64,000 bases of DNA from Trichinella spiralis (lineage: Eukaryota; Nematoda; Enoplea; Trichinellida; Trichinellidae), in NCBI GenBank assembly GCA_000181795.3, contig CM012954.1, positions 3,224,524 through 3,288,523 on the forward strand, in the 5' to 3' direction. The notes beneath the pieces were generated by a model that saw only the letters and a program-made list of their open reading frames with translations, made no database searches and was not told the DNA's origin. A program made the translations under genes and the position numbers. The stretch's first letter is position 1. Every line of letters starts with the position of its first letter. Positions 37,102 through 49,608 of this stretch are shown in pieces.

Positions 37102-40100
37102 AATGCTCGCTTTATTATTATTCTCATTTCATTTTTCCTTTTCAAAACGCACCCATATTTCATATTGTTTACAAAATTGCTCAACAACAAAAATCAATGC
37201 TTTCAAATTTGGAAAATTATCACCCTTTCATCATTATGATTAATTAAGAACAAAGCTAAATTTATCAATAATTTATCCAAATTGACATGATCAAATTATG
37301 TACAGAAAATTTGGATAATGAATAACAAATAAGATTATATTTTGCAATAAATATTCCTTTTAGTCTTTGATAAGCATGTTGAATGATCACTACCAGTGGA
37401 AAGTAAACACAATCACACACTTCACCATGTGTGTGTGTCTTACTGTAACGCTGCTGCAACTGAGCTTATTATCAATTAGCCGTAACGCACTTGGAACGCA
37501 AATTGGAGAACAATCCAAACTTCCTCAATTACTGATTGCAAGAAAAGCAAAAATTAAAACAAAAAACAATACACTTGACAAAAAAATCTTTTACAAACCA
37601 CTTATCGAAGAAGAAAATTGATTTTCAAGTATTAATTTTGTTTGCATTCCCAGTCATCACTGAACTTGAGTGGAGTTTGATTTTTTTTTTGCTTCTTTCA
37701 CTTTTGCTGTTCAATAAATTAATTGTTCAACATTTATCGGTCAATAAATTTATTTTTGAATTTGCATGAATAAAAGAATACCCAATATCATTGGACGAGA
37801 GAAAAAGGAAATAATTTCCCCTTTTTCCCATTTGAGAGTAGTTTTGCTTAGATGTTTGGTGTTGATTACGTTTCAGCACATGCTTTAAATAGTGTTCTCA
37901 ATGAACAAAAGTTAAAGTATATATTACTTTTGTAAAAATTTGTTTGTTTGCTTGCGACGTCAGAAAGCGGCTCAGAGTGGAATTTAGCATGAAATGAGAA
38001 ACAAGAAAACAAAATTAAAAGCCAAAAGCCTTCCAGCTTCGAGCAGAAAACCAAACCAGTAAAAATATACACACCACCAATATAACAACAACAATAATAA
38101 CTTCCTTGTTTACCGAAGAAATGCTGCCCTCGTCAGAAAAAAAAGTATCGCATTTTGAACAAACATTCGCTCGATTGTTCCCTCCATTGCACAATGTTGA
38201 GAGTAATGATTGATTAATTTTTAAAGCAATAAAAAAGGGGTAAGAATAAAAAACAGGCAGAAATGTATAACTTGAAAAAACAGAGTTAATGCAAAAATAA
38301 TAATACAACAAAAAACCCCTCCCAACAATCATGTGAATTGATTCATTACAATTTCAGCTTGAATTGTTTTGCATCGCCCGGTGGTGTCGTTAGCGTGTTT
38401 AAACTAATTTTTGAAACAAACCAGAGAAGAAAACCTGCCACTTTTGCACTGGTCTATAGAAAAGCTTTAAAAAGACAATTTTCAAGAACACAAAGACAAC
38501 ATACATATAGCCTCTCTCGTGCATGCCCTCCATCTTTCTTACAAGAGTAGCTATTCTAAGACAAGTTTTGTAATGCCCAAAACAAGAAACGTCTGCTAAA
38601 ATAGAACTTTAAAGTTAAACTGCAATAAATCAGTAAATAAATAAATAAGTCGACAAAAATAAAATATGCCAAAATAATTTCACCGCCCGCCCAGCCTACT
38701 GTACTAGAAACGATCAGCTACATGTGACATGGTGAAATTGTTATTTGACAAAAATTTCTTCAAAGCAAAACTTACCGGCTGTTTACCAACTGTCGGTCGT
38801 TTTTTGCTCCCAGGATGCAGTGGTTTGTCAAGACCAGGTCGTTCAAGAATCATCACACGACGGGCATCACGAGGAGACCGATTCGTCTCTTGAGAAGCTT
38901 TCTAAATGAATATAAATATACCATAAATAAACAGATTTTTATCTTAAATTTAAAGCATGCGAAAGTGGTGATAAATTTTTTACTAATCAGTCCAAATAAG
39001 AGAATAAGAAAAAAAAATCAGCAAAGCAATAAATATCAGAACAACAAAAATTGCCATGATATAACAGAATGCTAATTGATAATAAAGCAAGAAGAATTTA
39101 CTTTTCTACTGAGCTTTCTTTGCAAAAAGGGAGCTTTTTCAGTCGTGCCAAACTGGAATGAAAATGTGCTGGAAAGACGCGATGGAATTGGAATTTCAGC
39201 TTGTTCAGCTGCTGTAATTTGGACAAAGCGATCCAAGGAAAAAGCCCTCAACGGTGGACAACGTTGGCGACTCATCGCCGTTGCAAAGATGAAGAAGAAA
39301 AAATAAAAGGGAATGAATACCGAAGAAATATACAGACACTGATGTGTCTAACTCTGCTGCTCACTCAACTGAGAGAACTTGACGACAAGGCCGTACCAAC
39401 AAGGACAACAAGCGATCCAATCAATTCGAACAGATAGATTCTAGCCGATTAGCTGAGTGATTCAGCCAGCTCGCGCTCCTTCCTTCGCCCCAACCCCTCT
39501 CTGTGTATGTGTGCGCACTATGAGGTCAAGACAACGCCACTTTTTCAATTAGCATCAAACGTGCAACTGGAGATCGTTTTCAGAAATCATCAAACTCAAT
39601 TATACGAATTGAGCGGATTTTAAACACGACATGCATGCATCACTGCTTTTCTCATTTCATTCTCTTATACCTCTCTCTCTCTCTTCGCTCTTTCTTTTTG
39701 GTATGTTAATTTAGTTATTGTCTGTTCATATTATTTTTACCCCCTTAAATGTTCCCTTCTGAAATAAATAACAAAATGCCCGTTGAGTGTCAAATTTTTT
39801 GCGCAAGTTCAAAATCACAATTCTCAGAAGACAACGAGCCATGGGTAATAACGATGACAATGTTATGTTGTTACACATTGCCGTTTTGCAGTTTAGGAAA
39901 ATTGATTTGAAATTTTGAATTTCACCTCTTTCGCAACCATTCATCGAAGATGATAAAAGTGACATCAAATAGTGTTGAAAAACAAGAAAAAAGTGACAAA
40001 ATTGCTTGATAAAATATTAAAAACTAATTCACAATACTAAAAATTACTTTGCCACATTGCATTGGCGTGTATTATGTGTTTGCTATCGATTCGAAACAAC

Positions 40101-41728
40101 GATCAGCAAGTTGTCTGCCACAATGAATGAAGAAGAAGTTGAAATTCGCTTTTCTTGCTCTTCTGCGCATTATTCAATTTCAAAAAGTAAATAAGCATAA
40201 GGAATAAACAGAAATACAAGCAATATTAATAAAAATAATTCTATGCAAAGACAAATAGTATAGTTAATTGAAGTACTTTAAAAAGCAGCACTGAAGACTA
40301 TGATTAACTACAAGAAAGTGATAAGTGCTGCCCTTGTTCGCCTGATTGAGGATGAACAACAATATGCGCTGTTGATTAATAATTAATACTAAAATTCAGC
40401 TTTCCAGTTTTATGAACTAATTTCCATAAGCAACAGAAGATCAAGCACCATGCAATTAATTGATCAAACAACAACAACGGTGACAACAAATCTCATCGCA
40501 TTATTTACACAGTAAATCACAGAAGTTTATCAAATAATGATAAAATGCAAATCAGTCACTTAATCAACTAGAATCTCACCGTGGACATTTCTGCTACCAC
40601 AGAATCGTCACCATTCGATATCAACGGAAATTTGAATAGCAATGGAATAAGTGGGAAAGAAAAATCAAATCAGAATCAAGTCAAAATCAAGTCCAATCTT
40701 ATCAGCCGTTTGCCAATATTAGCCAATAAAAGTCAAGTGAAACAGTTGGGGGGGATTATTTATCCACAACAGAGACTGATAATGGATAGCTAATGTAAAA
40801 TAACAACAACGACAAAGCATCATCATGTGCCTTTAACAATACGGTAAAAGAATGACTGATCAATTAGTAAAAGAGTATTTATCTCCATGCTATAAACAAA
40901 AAATCAAAATCACTAAATCAATAATATGCACAATTTTCACATTGCTACAACCTGATGAACATTTTTCAATTAGTACATATTTATTTAATGATTAAATAAA
41001 TAAATAAACGATTAATATCATATTAAAATAAATAATGCACAAAATAATACAGCACAGAACCTGGCTTGTCAAAGCGAATGAAAGTAAAAAGGAAGACAAC
41101 CAAAATCAATCTTGAAAAATTCTTGGAACGACAAGACAAAGAATAAAATAAATTTATAACCTTCTTCAAAAACCAATGAGCTGTCAACAGATGAGATGAC
41201 AAACAAATTTATTATTCCAAATTCATCAAGCGAAACAATTCTTCATTATTATGAAAAATATAAATTTACTCTGAACGCAACTTATTAACTAACTACAAAT
41301 AACTTTATTCAATTATTAGCATTGTTGAAAAGAAAGATGAATAAGAATATTGAAACACCCTGATATGACCGAATCAACATCTCTTTCCTCAAGCAAATGC
41401 TTGTCGTTTCCCAGTAAAATAATCACATTCCACACAAATTTGATTACAAAAAACAGCAATCGAGCAAAAACCAACAATTCAGCATATTCGGCATAACATC
41501 GAGCAAACTGCATATTGGAACAATTAATTCAGCCTTTTGCACATTTCAGTTGAAACAAAAGCACGCGTCTATGCTGTTGCTGATGCCGCGTATGCGCGCA
41601 TAAAGTGATCAATTTGAAAAGAATTAAAATTTCATCCGACGACTGAACAGAACAGCCAACGCAATAAATGTGGTCGATAAATTTCTTCTTTTTTTTCTTT
41701 TGCGAAAGAACATATTCTTCATACACGC

Positions 41729-41780
<52 letters not shown>

Positions 41781-44700
41781 TATTATAGAAGAATATCAAG
41801 CGAAACAAAAATATTCCACTCCATTTGATCATGAATAAACGACGCTTGAGCCCTTTTCTCTGTCATTCATTTTCATCCGCTCGTTTTATCCAACCTTTGC
41901 GATTTTGTGAAGCAAGTGAAAATTAAAAGAAGCTTCAGTGAGCAAAAATGGTAATGATAATAATAATAAATCACAAAATGCCTCATCTCTGGTCATAAAT
42001 CAATTTTTTGCGTTGAAACAGAAAAAAGTCTCGTCGAGGTTTGGAACTTTTCGAAGCCGTCCGTCCATCACGCTGTATTGAAATTTCAAATTATAACAAG
42101 CAACAACACCCGAACATGATCACCGCCGCCCCTTTTCAATTAGCGGTTCAAATCACTTTTGCATAAGTGTCGATGACGGCAAATGAACGAACGACCATGC
42201 AAATTTATCCAATCAATCGCGCTTGAATGTCCCGAGGAAAAACTTCGAGAGAAGTTCGAAAAAGCTAATCCATCTAGTGATAGGTGCTTTGAAATATGCG
42301 CACCCGCGCACAAAGTCGTTGAAAGAATTAGCATTGGAAAATCGAAAGCGGAAAATATTTTTCATCCGTTGTCGATCTGCTCATTGAAAAGCAACATTCC
42401 ATACAGACCAATGCAAAGAAATGCTACACCCCTGGGGGGACAGACAGTGAAAGATCGATTGGCATTGAAAAAGAATAATAAAAAGAAAACCAAATTTCTC
42501 TCTGCATATGACACAATAACTGATATATATATATATGTAAAGTTACATAATTTCAAAATTAAATAAAATATTCGCTTTGGGATGGGTACAAAGTAAAAAA
42601 CAATACAATAATAAATTGTGCTAACAAAAAAGTACTTTTCTTGTTCTAGGTCGTTGTTGAAATGCATCTCATGTGTATGAATATGAAATACAAAAAAATA
42701 TCAGACAAATGAAATCTCTCATTGTACGTAAAGTAAAATAAGTATGCAAATATGTGCATAGTTGGTAAACATGAATTTGATATAATTATTGTTTTTTACC
42801 TTCGTATGGCAAGTGATCATGTTTGTCTTCTGACGATGATCTGAACTGAATTTTCGTATAATTAGTGGAAAACTGATGAGCAAGGAAAGAAGCAAAAAGT
42901 TAAAAGATGAAAAAAATCAAAGGTCTTTTCCACAAACGTGTATGCAAATCAGGAATATCTATCTTCAAGCAACCATAACTAATGGTGCGTGTATTTCAAA
43001 AAGAAACAGAAAAAGAACCCCACATATATGTATGTTTATAAGTGCGTGCGTGTGTGTAAGCAGGAGGCTGAAAACTTCAGACGACGATGCTATTTTCGTT
43101 GCTGTTGCTGTTGTCTATACCAAAAACACTGCAGCGCACCGCCTGTTCGTCACCTGATCGACATTGAATTGCAATAAACAAAACCAGCAAGCAAAGAAAA
43201 CAAACCAAAAAAGCAGCCAGCTTAAGAAGCAAATTATCAGCTATTTTTGACAATCAATTTGACGCAAAGCCGCCGTAATAGCTCAACTCTGCCAAAATTT
43301 TGCAAGCACAAAGCCAATATAATTTCAACAGGCTAAGAGTGACAAATTCAAACTGATGTTTACAAATTGTACGAATATTTCATATAACTTTTAGCACACA
43401 TGCGTATATATATATATATATATATATAGTTTTTGCAAGTTCTGCGAGAAGGTGAAGAAATGTGAGCAGGAAAAAAAACCTGCACATCAATTATAATGAA
43501 CACCAAGTGCGTTTTGCTACTTGAAACGCAGTTGATTGAATAATATGAGGCAAAATTTCTCCAGTTAATCCTCCCTCCAATGCAGCATTCTCCAACTGAG
43601 CGTGTTCAACTTTGAACGACATTGTTTTGAAGCATTGCATTGTGTATTGCAAATAAAATGCATCGATGCGTCAACATTGACAGAAAGTGAAAAAACAAAA
43701 AAGAAAACTGAATACAAGTACTAGCATAAAAGTAGCTAGGCAAAAATCTTTCAAGATGACCAAGCAGTAACAGTCTAGTTAAACGGGTTTATTTTCTGTT
43801 TTTCTATTCATAAATTTATCTTTATCATAATTTTACAAGTAACTTGGTAAAGAGAAAATCTTTAACGCAACAGAGTGTGTAACAGATGACGTCGAAAATC
43901 TTTTCATTATTAATACATGTACCGTAAAAATGAACAAAAATTATTCCACAACATTCGTATAAATAAAACATGAAACTCAGTTCCACATGCATAATGACGG
44001 TTGCAATAGCATAATAAAGAAAAAAGTTGAATAACAAAAGATGCCCCCCTCTGCAAATCATCATTACCTATATCATATCTACCTGCCTCTCTGATAATGA
44101 AACTGACAGAAAATATGTACATTCGTTTGCATTTTACGTTACTTTTTTTTCTAAAAGTTACACATTTAACGCAATAATGCCACAGCTCAGTTGTAGATTA
44201 TTTTAAGCTGAAATTCGAATGAAAATCTAAACTCAATTTCATATTGCAAAATATTACAAAACAAAAATGAATGCAATGCAATGAAAAATACGGTCGTTTC
44301 AATAAAATATGAAAAATATGGATTGCTCGGGTAATTTTTAGTCATATTTTCAAACAACAAACAAAGCGTGCTGAATGACAGGAAAAGAAACAGAACTGAT
44401 CAAATGGATAATAAAAAGTGACAAGCCAGTAAGTGACTATCCCACCGTTGGGTAGAAAAAAGAGACAAAAACATCGAGCAGAAAAATCGACAACGACAAA
44501 CGCATCATCATGAGAATAAATAAAATGCAATGGAACGCCATTTCTAATCTAATTTCTCATCTATATTGTTGTTCAAAAAGTATGCAATGGTCATCTGTAT
44601 CGATTAACCATTTGTATTATTACTAACCAATTGATGGCGATGATTGTGTACAAAATGAAATACAAGATGCACTGCTTATTTCAAAATGTATTTAATAAAC

Positions 44701-45668
44701 AAGAATGCGCGTGGATGAATTTCAAATGAAAAATGAACATTACTATTATGAACAACAACAACTACTACTACTACTACTACAACACATCGTGTTGTTCAAA
44801 TGCTAAAATACTATTATTAATTAATAACTGTGCTGTAACTAGTAAAGTGAAAGTTGTTCGCACAAAAATTGCCTCTTCATTCATCCACTTACTTATTTAT
44901 TCACAATCTATGTTGGAAATATAATTATCGAACTGTCATCATCAAATAAATATTTTTACAAAATTCTATAACATTGCTTAGCAACAGCTTGAACAATGGA
45001 AAAATATAACATATATATAGATGAGAAAACGAAATCATTACTTTAATTAAGATATTTTTGTTTAAAAATTAAAATCATCATTCAATTATGAAGCAGTTGC
45101 CTCGTTACGGTGACAAAAAATCTAATCTGTCAAATGAAAAAGCCATTTGCTTTCGTTCAATAAATAAATAGTTAGCCAGATTAAATAAATAGGCATGAAA
45201 TATTAATGTTTCTTTTTTTAACAAACTGTGTAAAGATAAGCCCTTCGTTGGCTTTTTCAACAGGTTGAACCGCCTCAATTCCCTCAACATCGCCAATGTG
45301 CTACTAGTTTGAGAATATTATTATTCAATTATGAATGAGTGAAAATAAAAAAACCGCTCACAATCGTTTCCCAACATAACAGCAGAAGAGGAACAGAATT
45401 CAAAATATAACCAACAGCACAGCACAAAAGCATTACTTACCCTTGTACCACTCATGGCTGACAGCAAAGCGACGCTCTCGCCAGCTTCTAGCTGACCGAG
45501 CAGAGAACATTCGGGCAGACTAAAGTGACGAGCCGTCGGAGTGGTCAATGACGGTGCTGGTTCCGGAACGACAAGCACAACTGAAGATGACGAAAGCTTT
45601 TTCGACGCCACCTCACCAGAAGGACTACCGGATGTCGGCTGCAGTTGGGACTTTTTGCCGGATGGCAT
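30821..45668 (-). CDS. SHOC2: SHOC2/SUR-8 leucine-rich repeat RAS-MAPK scaffold
   Basis: SHOC2 bridges MRAS and PP1 to dephosphorylate and activate RAF. Twelve common exons (33628-33696, 33342-33557, 33168-33263, 32981-33101, 32688-32890, 32474-32578, 32292-32406, 32074-32198, 31827-31984, 31670-31737, 31443-31612, 30821-30859) join in phase to 494 residues of about 20 LRRs. They track human SHOC2 closely, from [18 protein letters not shown] to the end [12 protein letters not shown]. An upstream exon, 38776-38901, encodes a basic linker ([14 protein letters not shown]), matching the position of the human RPNPAPGTRKK segment. Three exons with a possible start Met (45441-45668, 39102-39275, 35877-36077) all end in phase 0 and could each begin an isoform of about 560-612 residues. 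The last coding exon holds 13 codons including the stop. LRR introns are short; 5' introns reach 6 kb. Confidence 0.93.
32665..32681. repeat. (TA)n run in SHOC2 intron
   Basis: Short TA run immediately downstream of the donor of the exon at 32688-32890. Confidence 0.7.
33882..33906. repeat. (AT)n microsatellite in SHOC2 intron
   Basis: About twelve AT units. The flanks (CAATTTTGA to the left, TGAAATCAATTG to the right) are partly complementary. Confidence 0.85.
34501..34530. repeat. (CAT)10 repeat
   Basis: Ten perfect CAT units within a SHOC2 intron. Confidence 0.9.
35877..36077 (-). CDS. SHOC2: SHOC2 alternative first coding exon (proximal)
   Basis: A 67-codon open segment starts at a Met in good context (AAATGG) and ends GTT|GTAAGC in phase 0, compatible with the first LRR exon. 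It predicts a basic Ser/Arg-rich N-terminus (with [11 protein letters not shown]). An acceptor-like GACCAG lies 5 nt upstream of the Met, so it might instead be internal, but from the 38776-38901 exon it would be entered out of frame. That favours its use as a first exon from a local promoter. Confidence 0.5.
36323..36391. repeat. (AAGC)n imperfect repeat
   Basis: Two clusters of AAGC units, each about five units, separated by imperfect AAGATAGC units. Confidence 0.8.
37028..37100. repeat. (CA)36 microsatellite
   Basis: Seventy-three bases of uninterrupted alternating CA, the longest dinucleotide run here and a potential Z-DNA former. Confidence 0.95.
39102..39275 (-). CDS. SHOC2: SHOC2 upstream coding exon with start Met (middle)
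   Basis: A 58-codon segment begins at ATG ([17 protein letters not shown]) and ends AGAAAA|GTAAAT in phase 0, joining in frame to the 38776-38901 exon. No good acceptor just upstream of the Met fits the phase-0 distal exon, so it is more likely a first exon than an internal one. It contains Phe-rich TFSFQFG, possibly analogous to the PP1-docking segment in the human N-terminus (inference). Confidence 0.55.
41712..41796. repeat. Imperfect palindrome around (TA)n
   Basis: Perfect 9-nt outer arms (ATATTCTTC at 41712-41720, GAAGAATAT at 41788-41796) flank partly complementary sequence and a TA run of about 22 units (41732-41775). Confidence 0.8.
43405..43428. repeat. (TA)n microsatellite
   Basis: About twelve TA units within the large SHOC2 intron. 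Confidence 0.85.
45441..45668 (-). CDS. SHOC2: SHOC2 distal first coding exon
   Basis: A 76-codon segment starts at ATG ([14 protein letters not shown]) and ends ACAAGG|GTAAGT in phase 0, compatible with the 38776-38901 exon. It is Ser/Pro-rich, likely disordered, and clearly more GC-rich than its surroundings, supporting real coding. The human SHOC2 N-terminus is also a disordered, Lys/Ser-rich segment. Assignment to SHOC2 rests on strand, phase and the absence of any other gene between. Confidence 0.55.
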
Positions 45669-48600
45669 TCAAACAGCTTATCGTAAAACTATACTTAAAA
45701 GACAGATAATAAAATGATATTACATTTTTTTGAGTACTTTTCAAAAAAAAATATAAGGCTGAGTTACACAAGAGGGAAAAGAAAAAACAACAACAGATGA
45801 GCCAAATAACCAAAAGTACAAAAGGATAAATGATAAATCGCTTGACGCAAATGTGCAGCACGAGCACAAAAGAGTTGGTGTAAATAGTGAACGCCTGAGA
45901 CGCAGAAGCAGTTAAAGAGACTATAGAACTGCGAGAAAATTACTAAGAGCGCTTTGAGCTTGCAATCGAGGTGCAACTTAAAATCGATACCACATCAACG
46001 AGTAACGTAAACTAATTTCTCCTTGCCCAGTATATTTCAGCCTGTTCGAAAACAAGCCACTATTCCCATACCTGCAACAATTTCTCTCATTCATATGCAA
46101 ATTGCAAATATACTGTATAAATTTGCATTTATACACTGTTGAACTGTGCTTCATTTGATGATATGCAACAACAAATCTCATTTGTATTTCTTCTTCTTTC
46201 GCTTCATTTTACTTATATTTAAGTTCAGTTTCCAAACACCCACAACTAATCATTGAATTACCACAAACTTTTCCTATACAAAGTGAATAGACAGACAATG
46301 CCGACAACATCGACATCACCAACAGCAATAGCAGCAGCAGTAACATCAACTAGAACAACAACAACAATTGCATTTCTTGCGTTGGCATGTATTGATCGGT
46401 CGAACGTGGGCAATGAAGCTTTATTAAAATTGAAGTACACGCTATATAGCATGCAAGCGACGACGACAAGAAAGCACGGTCGAAAAGGAAGCCCAGCTTT
46501 CAATAAGCAAATGATCACAGCAGGTCAACTTTGCCAACTAGTGTGCAACAGTGAGCGTGAAAAATCGAACCAACGTGAAAACCTTGCACAATATCAATTC
46601 CAAGCAAGCAATCAAAAAACCAAATAAAAGAAAAAAAAGAAGTGCTTCCCACCCCCCGCCCACTTTTCGCAGCCAAAACCACTGTTCAGATATATGCGCT
46701 TGTTCAACTTTTCTCTCCAATAAACAAAATGCAACAGTCAAATTATAGAAATTAAAAAAAATAACTAAATTTACTCATCAACTGATAATCGGGATCGCTT
46801 TTTCCATTTATAATTTTCCCATGCCTTATTAGGTGGAAAATTACATTTCCGTTTTTACGCTATTTCTTTGCCTTGACTGAATAAAAATCACAAAAAAAGA
46901 AAAATAATAAAAATCGTTTCATATTCATATTCTTATTCCTCCACTTCACTTATCTGGCCAGCATGTTGAAGCGGATCAACTGTATACATTCATTGCACAA
47001 CTCTGTTAGCATAAACAAAGTCGACAGCATGCAACATCAGCACATCGAACTGTCGCCTCATCGGCTCTTCTATTCGTGAAGAATCTTTAAAAAAAATTCA
47101 TCACCAAATATTTACACAACATCCTGCATAACCAATTATCGTAGAGTGTTTTTCTTTTCATTCAACACATACAGAAGAAGCTGATCATAATAACAATTAA
47201 TAAACACTCTCTGAAACAAAAGCGTACACAGGTGCAGTGAAAGGAAAACTCTTTGCAATTTTCTAATGATAAACTGCTATTATTCTATGTGTAATGTAAA
47301 TTGTAAAAAATCATTTGATTTTGATTAAGCTGCCACAATCTGCTTTTCCAATTCAAAATGAGAAAAAATATCTCCCGATATATATCGGCACCAGGATAAA
47401 TTTTAGATAATTGACAAGCACTACAAATTTAAATGAAAAACTACCTACTGAAAAATTATCCCTTTCAGAAACGCATTCAAACACTACTAGAGATGCCTCA
47501 TAACTAGCAATTTTTCCTTGAATGAAATGTACGAAATGAAGAAAAATTTTCACTTAAATAAAACAGTAAGTAAAATTAACTATTTCAAATTGCACACAGT
47601 TATAAATAAATACAATAACAACGCATATAAATGCTTACGTATGGTCATATAGTTAAATAATGAAGCTACTTAAAAGTTGAATTGGAATAAAACTAAGGCA
47701 ATCAAATGAATGACTTAAAGCACAACATGGTTGCAACTACTTATCACAAGTGTCACTGGAATTATCATATAAACGTCAGTTTCGAAATTTCGTGAAATAT
47801 GCTCAACAAACGGCAAATGCCATGCGTTCATTAAATGCTTCAATATTACTACTCAGCTTTCTCTGCTCTTCAAAAAAACAAACAAGAAATTCCATATCTA
47901 AGTGGATAAAAAGGAAATATCCCTTTTTATACACGATAAGATATTTAAAATTATAAAATAGACAACTGACAAACTACTGTATGTTAACAAATTACTGCGT
48001 TATTGCAGGGCATGCGCACGGCTTTATTTATACATTTTTATTGCTCAATTTGAAATATATAAGCTGCTTAAGATTATAGATAAAGATAGGGTTAAATTAA
48101 ACTTCGAAATATGACAGTTGTTCAGAAAATTAACTCAACCAAAACTTTATAATCAATATTCTCAGATAAAACCAACTAATATTCGGAAGAATTTTTTCCA
48201 CCAATTTCAGACGCATTAATTAATAAGATGCAAGAAATGAATACTTACTCCTTTTTTATCGTTTGTAAAAGTTCATTGCAAAGCGCGTCGCACAACACGT
48301 ACAGATGATTCTTGCTTGTTTCCTCTTTTTGTAACGCAGGGACAAGAAATTTTCTTCTTTCTGCGCCACATAATTTTTTGGATCGATCAGCAAGCCTATT
48401 TGGTTGGCCAAAAAAGGACAATAAGTAGAATGTGCGCAATTCAATCAAAAAACCCACTCACAAATTTAATTATGCAACAATTATGCAATATGCTGCTAAA
48501 CTGCCCCTGTTCGAGACGTTGAACAAAAAGCATGAAACTTTCCTCCTTTTCGTTCAGCTTGCCTATAACCGAAGCTTCAATATTGCAATTTCCGAGTGTC

Positions 48601-48878
48601 CAAAGAAAAAAATTTAACATTGTGAAAAATTAAATTTTGAATTCAAGACAAAAAAAACAACGAACATCAAATTCGTTGAACATGGATGCACAAACCAAAA
48701 TGATGTTTCATGCAAAAAAAGAAACAAATCACAGTAAATATTTTACTGTATACTTTTTTACAACTTATAAAATGCTTTTCATTTCGCTTTTAAGCCATTC
48801 TTCTTTGAAATAACACCAGGCATTAAAATGCACTCATTTGAATAGATATCGCTGAAGAAAACTTCATCATCCATCAGC
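45669..48878. other. Region between SHOC2 and DCAF1
   Basis: Probably SHOC2 promoter and DCAF1 3' flank. A minus-strand pair of splice-bounded open segments (48240-48620) is noted separately. A plus-strand 124-codon frame at 46253-46627 is ACA/GCA-repeat driven and not supported. Confidence 0.4.
48242..48607 (-). other. Candidate exon pair, unrecognised
   Basis: On the minus strand an open segment from an ATG near 48618 (with QRLEQGQFSSILHNCCIIKF at its end) stops at a TTT|GTGAGT donor (about 48462). After about 66 nt it faces a T-rich acceptor CCAAATAG, then a segment open in two frames that ends GGA|GTAAGT at 48242. The in-frame join (phase 0) meets a stop at once, so the pieces do not combine cleanly. 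They may be exons of a small gene with different boundaries, or a decayed fragment. Confidence 0.2.
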
Positions 48879-49569
48879 TCAATAAGACGAATAGCTTGTT
48901 CCGCTATCTGAATAATAAGTACTGTCCTCTTCACTTCCCGAATATTCGGAAGATGCAGACTGATCAGATCCGGAAGATCTGTTCATGTGCCTTGAATTTT
49001 CCGAAAGATAGGATGAAGTGGACGATTCACCATCACTGAGCAATTGTTCGTTCGTTAAATTTCGCTGCAAAGCATTTCTCGGCAGCCAAGCAGCATTATT
49101 TTCATAAGTTCCTGTACCCCCTTCATCATCATCATCGTCGTCGTCGTCGTCGTCGTCATCGTCATCGTCATCATCATCACTTTGATAAGCATCCTCAACA
49201 TCTTCTTGGTCAATTAAAAATTCGTTGCTTATGCCGTCCTGCAAGCAAAACAAAAAAATAATCTGATACAACAGAAAAGCAATAAAAAAATAACTATCTA
49301 CCTGCAAATTCAACTTTGCCTTCCTGCCCACTTGATACAACACACAAGTACTTTTATCAATATCGAATCCATCAGATGCAAAATTGGACTAAAAATTGAA
49401 AAGAAAAAAAAATTAAAGCAAAGCTATCATTGTCCACTGCAGGCAGATAGAAAAACGACAATTCCTTACCGCAATCACTGACAAGTGCGTGTCAAACGGA
49501 TTCACAGCCACATGCACGACATATCGTTTGATGTCAAAACGGTCTAATAAAAGAAGAAAAATGGCAAAA

Positions 49570-49608
<39 letters not shown>

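Larger units (their letters stand above)
36078..38775. other. SHOC2 intron / internal promoter region
   Basis: Contains AAGC repeats (36323-36391), a GC-richer stretch (36840-37020) beside the longest CA run of the window (37028-37100), and otherwise AT-rich DNA. The GC-rich block lies 0.8-0.9 kb upstream of the proximal first exon and may be its promoter. Confidence 0.35.
39276..45440. other. Large SHOC2 5' intron
   Basis: Six kilobases of AT-rich sequence with AT repeats at 41732-41775 and 43405-43428. A 127-codon plus-strand frame (42183-42566) and other frames show no family resemblance. No further exon is supported. Confidence 0.4.

Noticed and set aside
36913-37243. Open frames through the CA repeat encoding His-Thr or Cys-Val runs
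   Set aside because: Repeat-encoded; a dinucleotide repeat has no stops in these frames.
42183-42566. 127-codon plus-strand frame in the SHOC2 5' intron
   Set aside because: No recognisable domain, Lys/Asn-rich end encoded by AT-rich sequence, and no splice or promoter context.
46253-46627. 124-codon plus-strand frame
   Set aside because: Thr/Ala-rich start from ACA/GCA repeats and no family resemblance.
49572-49608. Trinucleotide repeat as a poly-Asn coding tract
   Set aside because: It lies inside a DCAF1 intron with firm boundaries on both sides.
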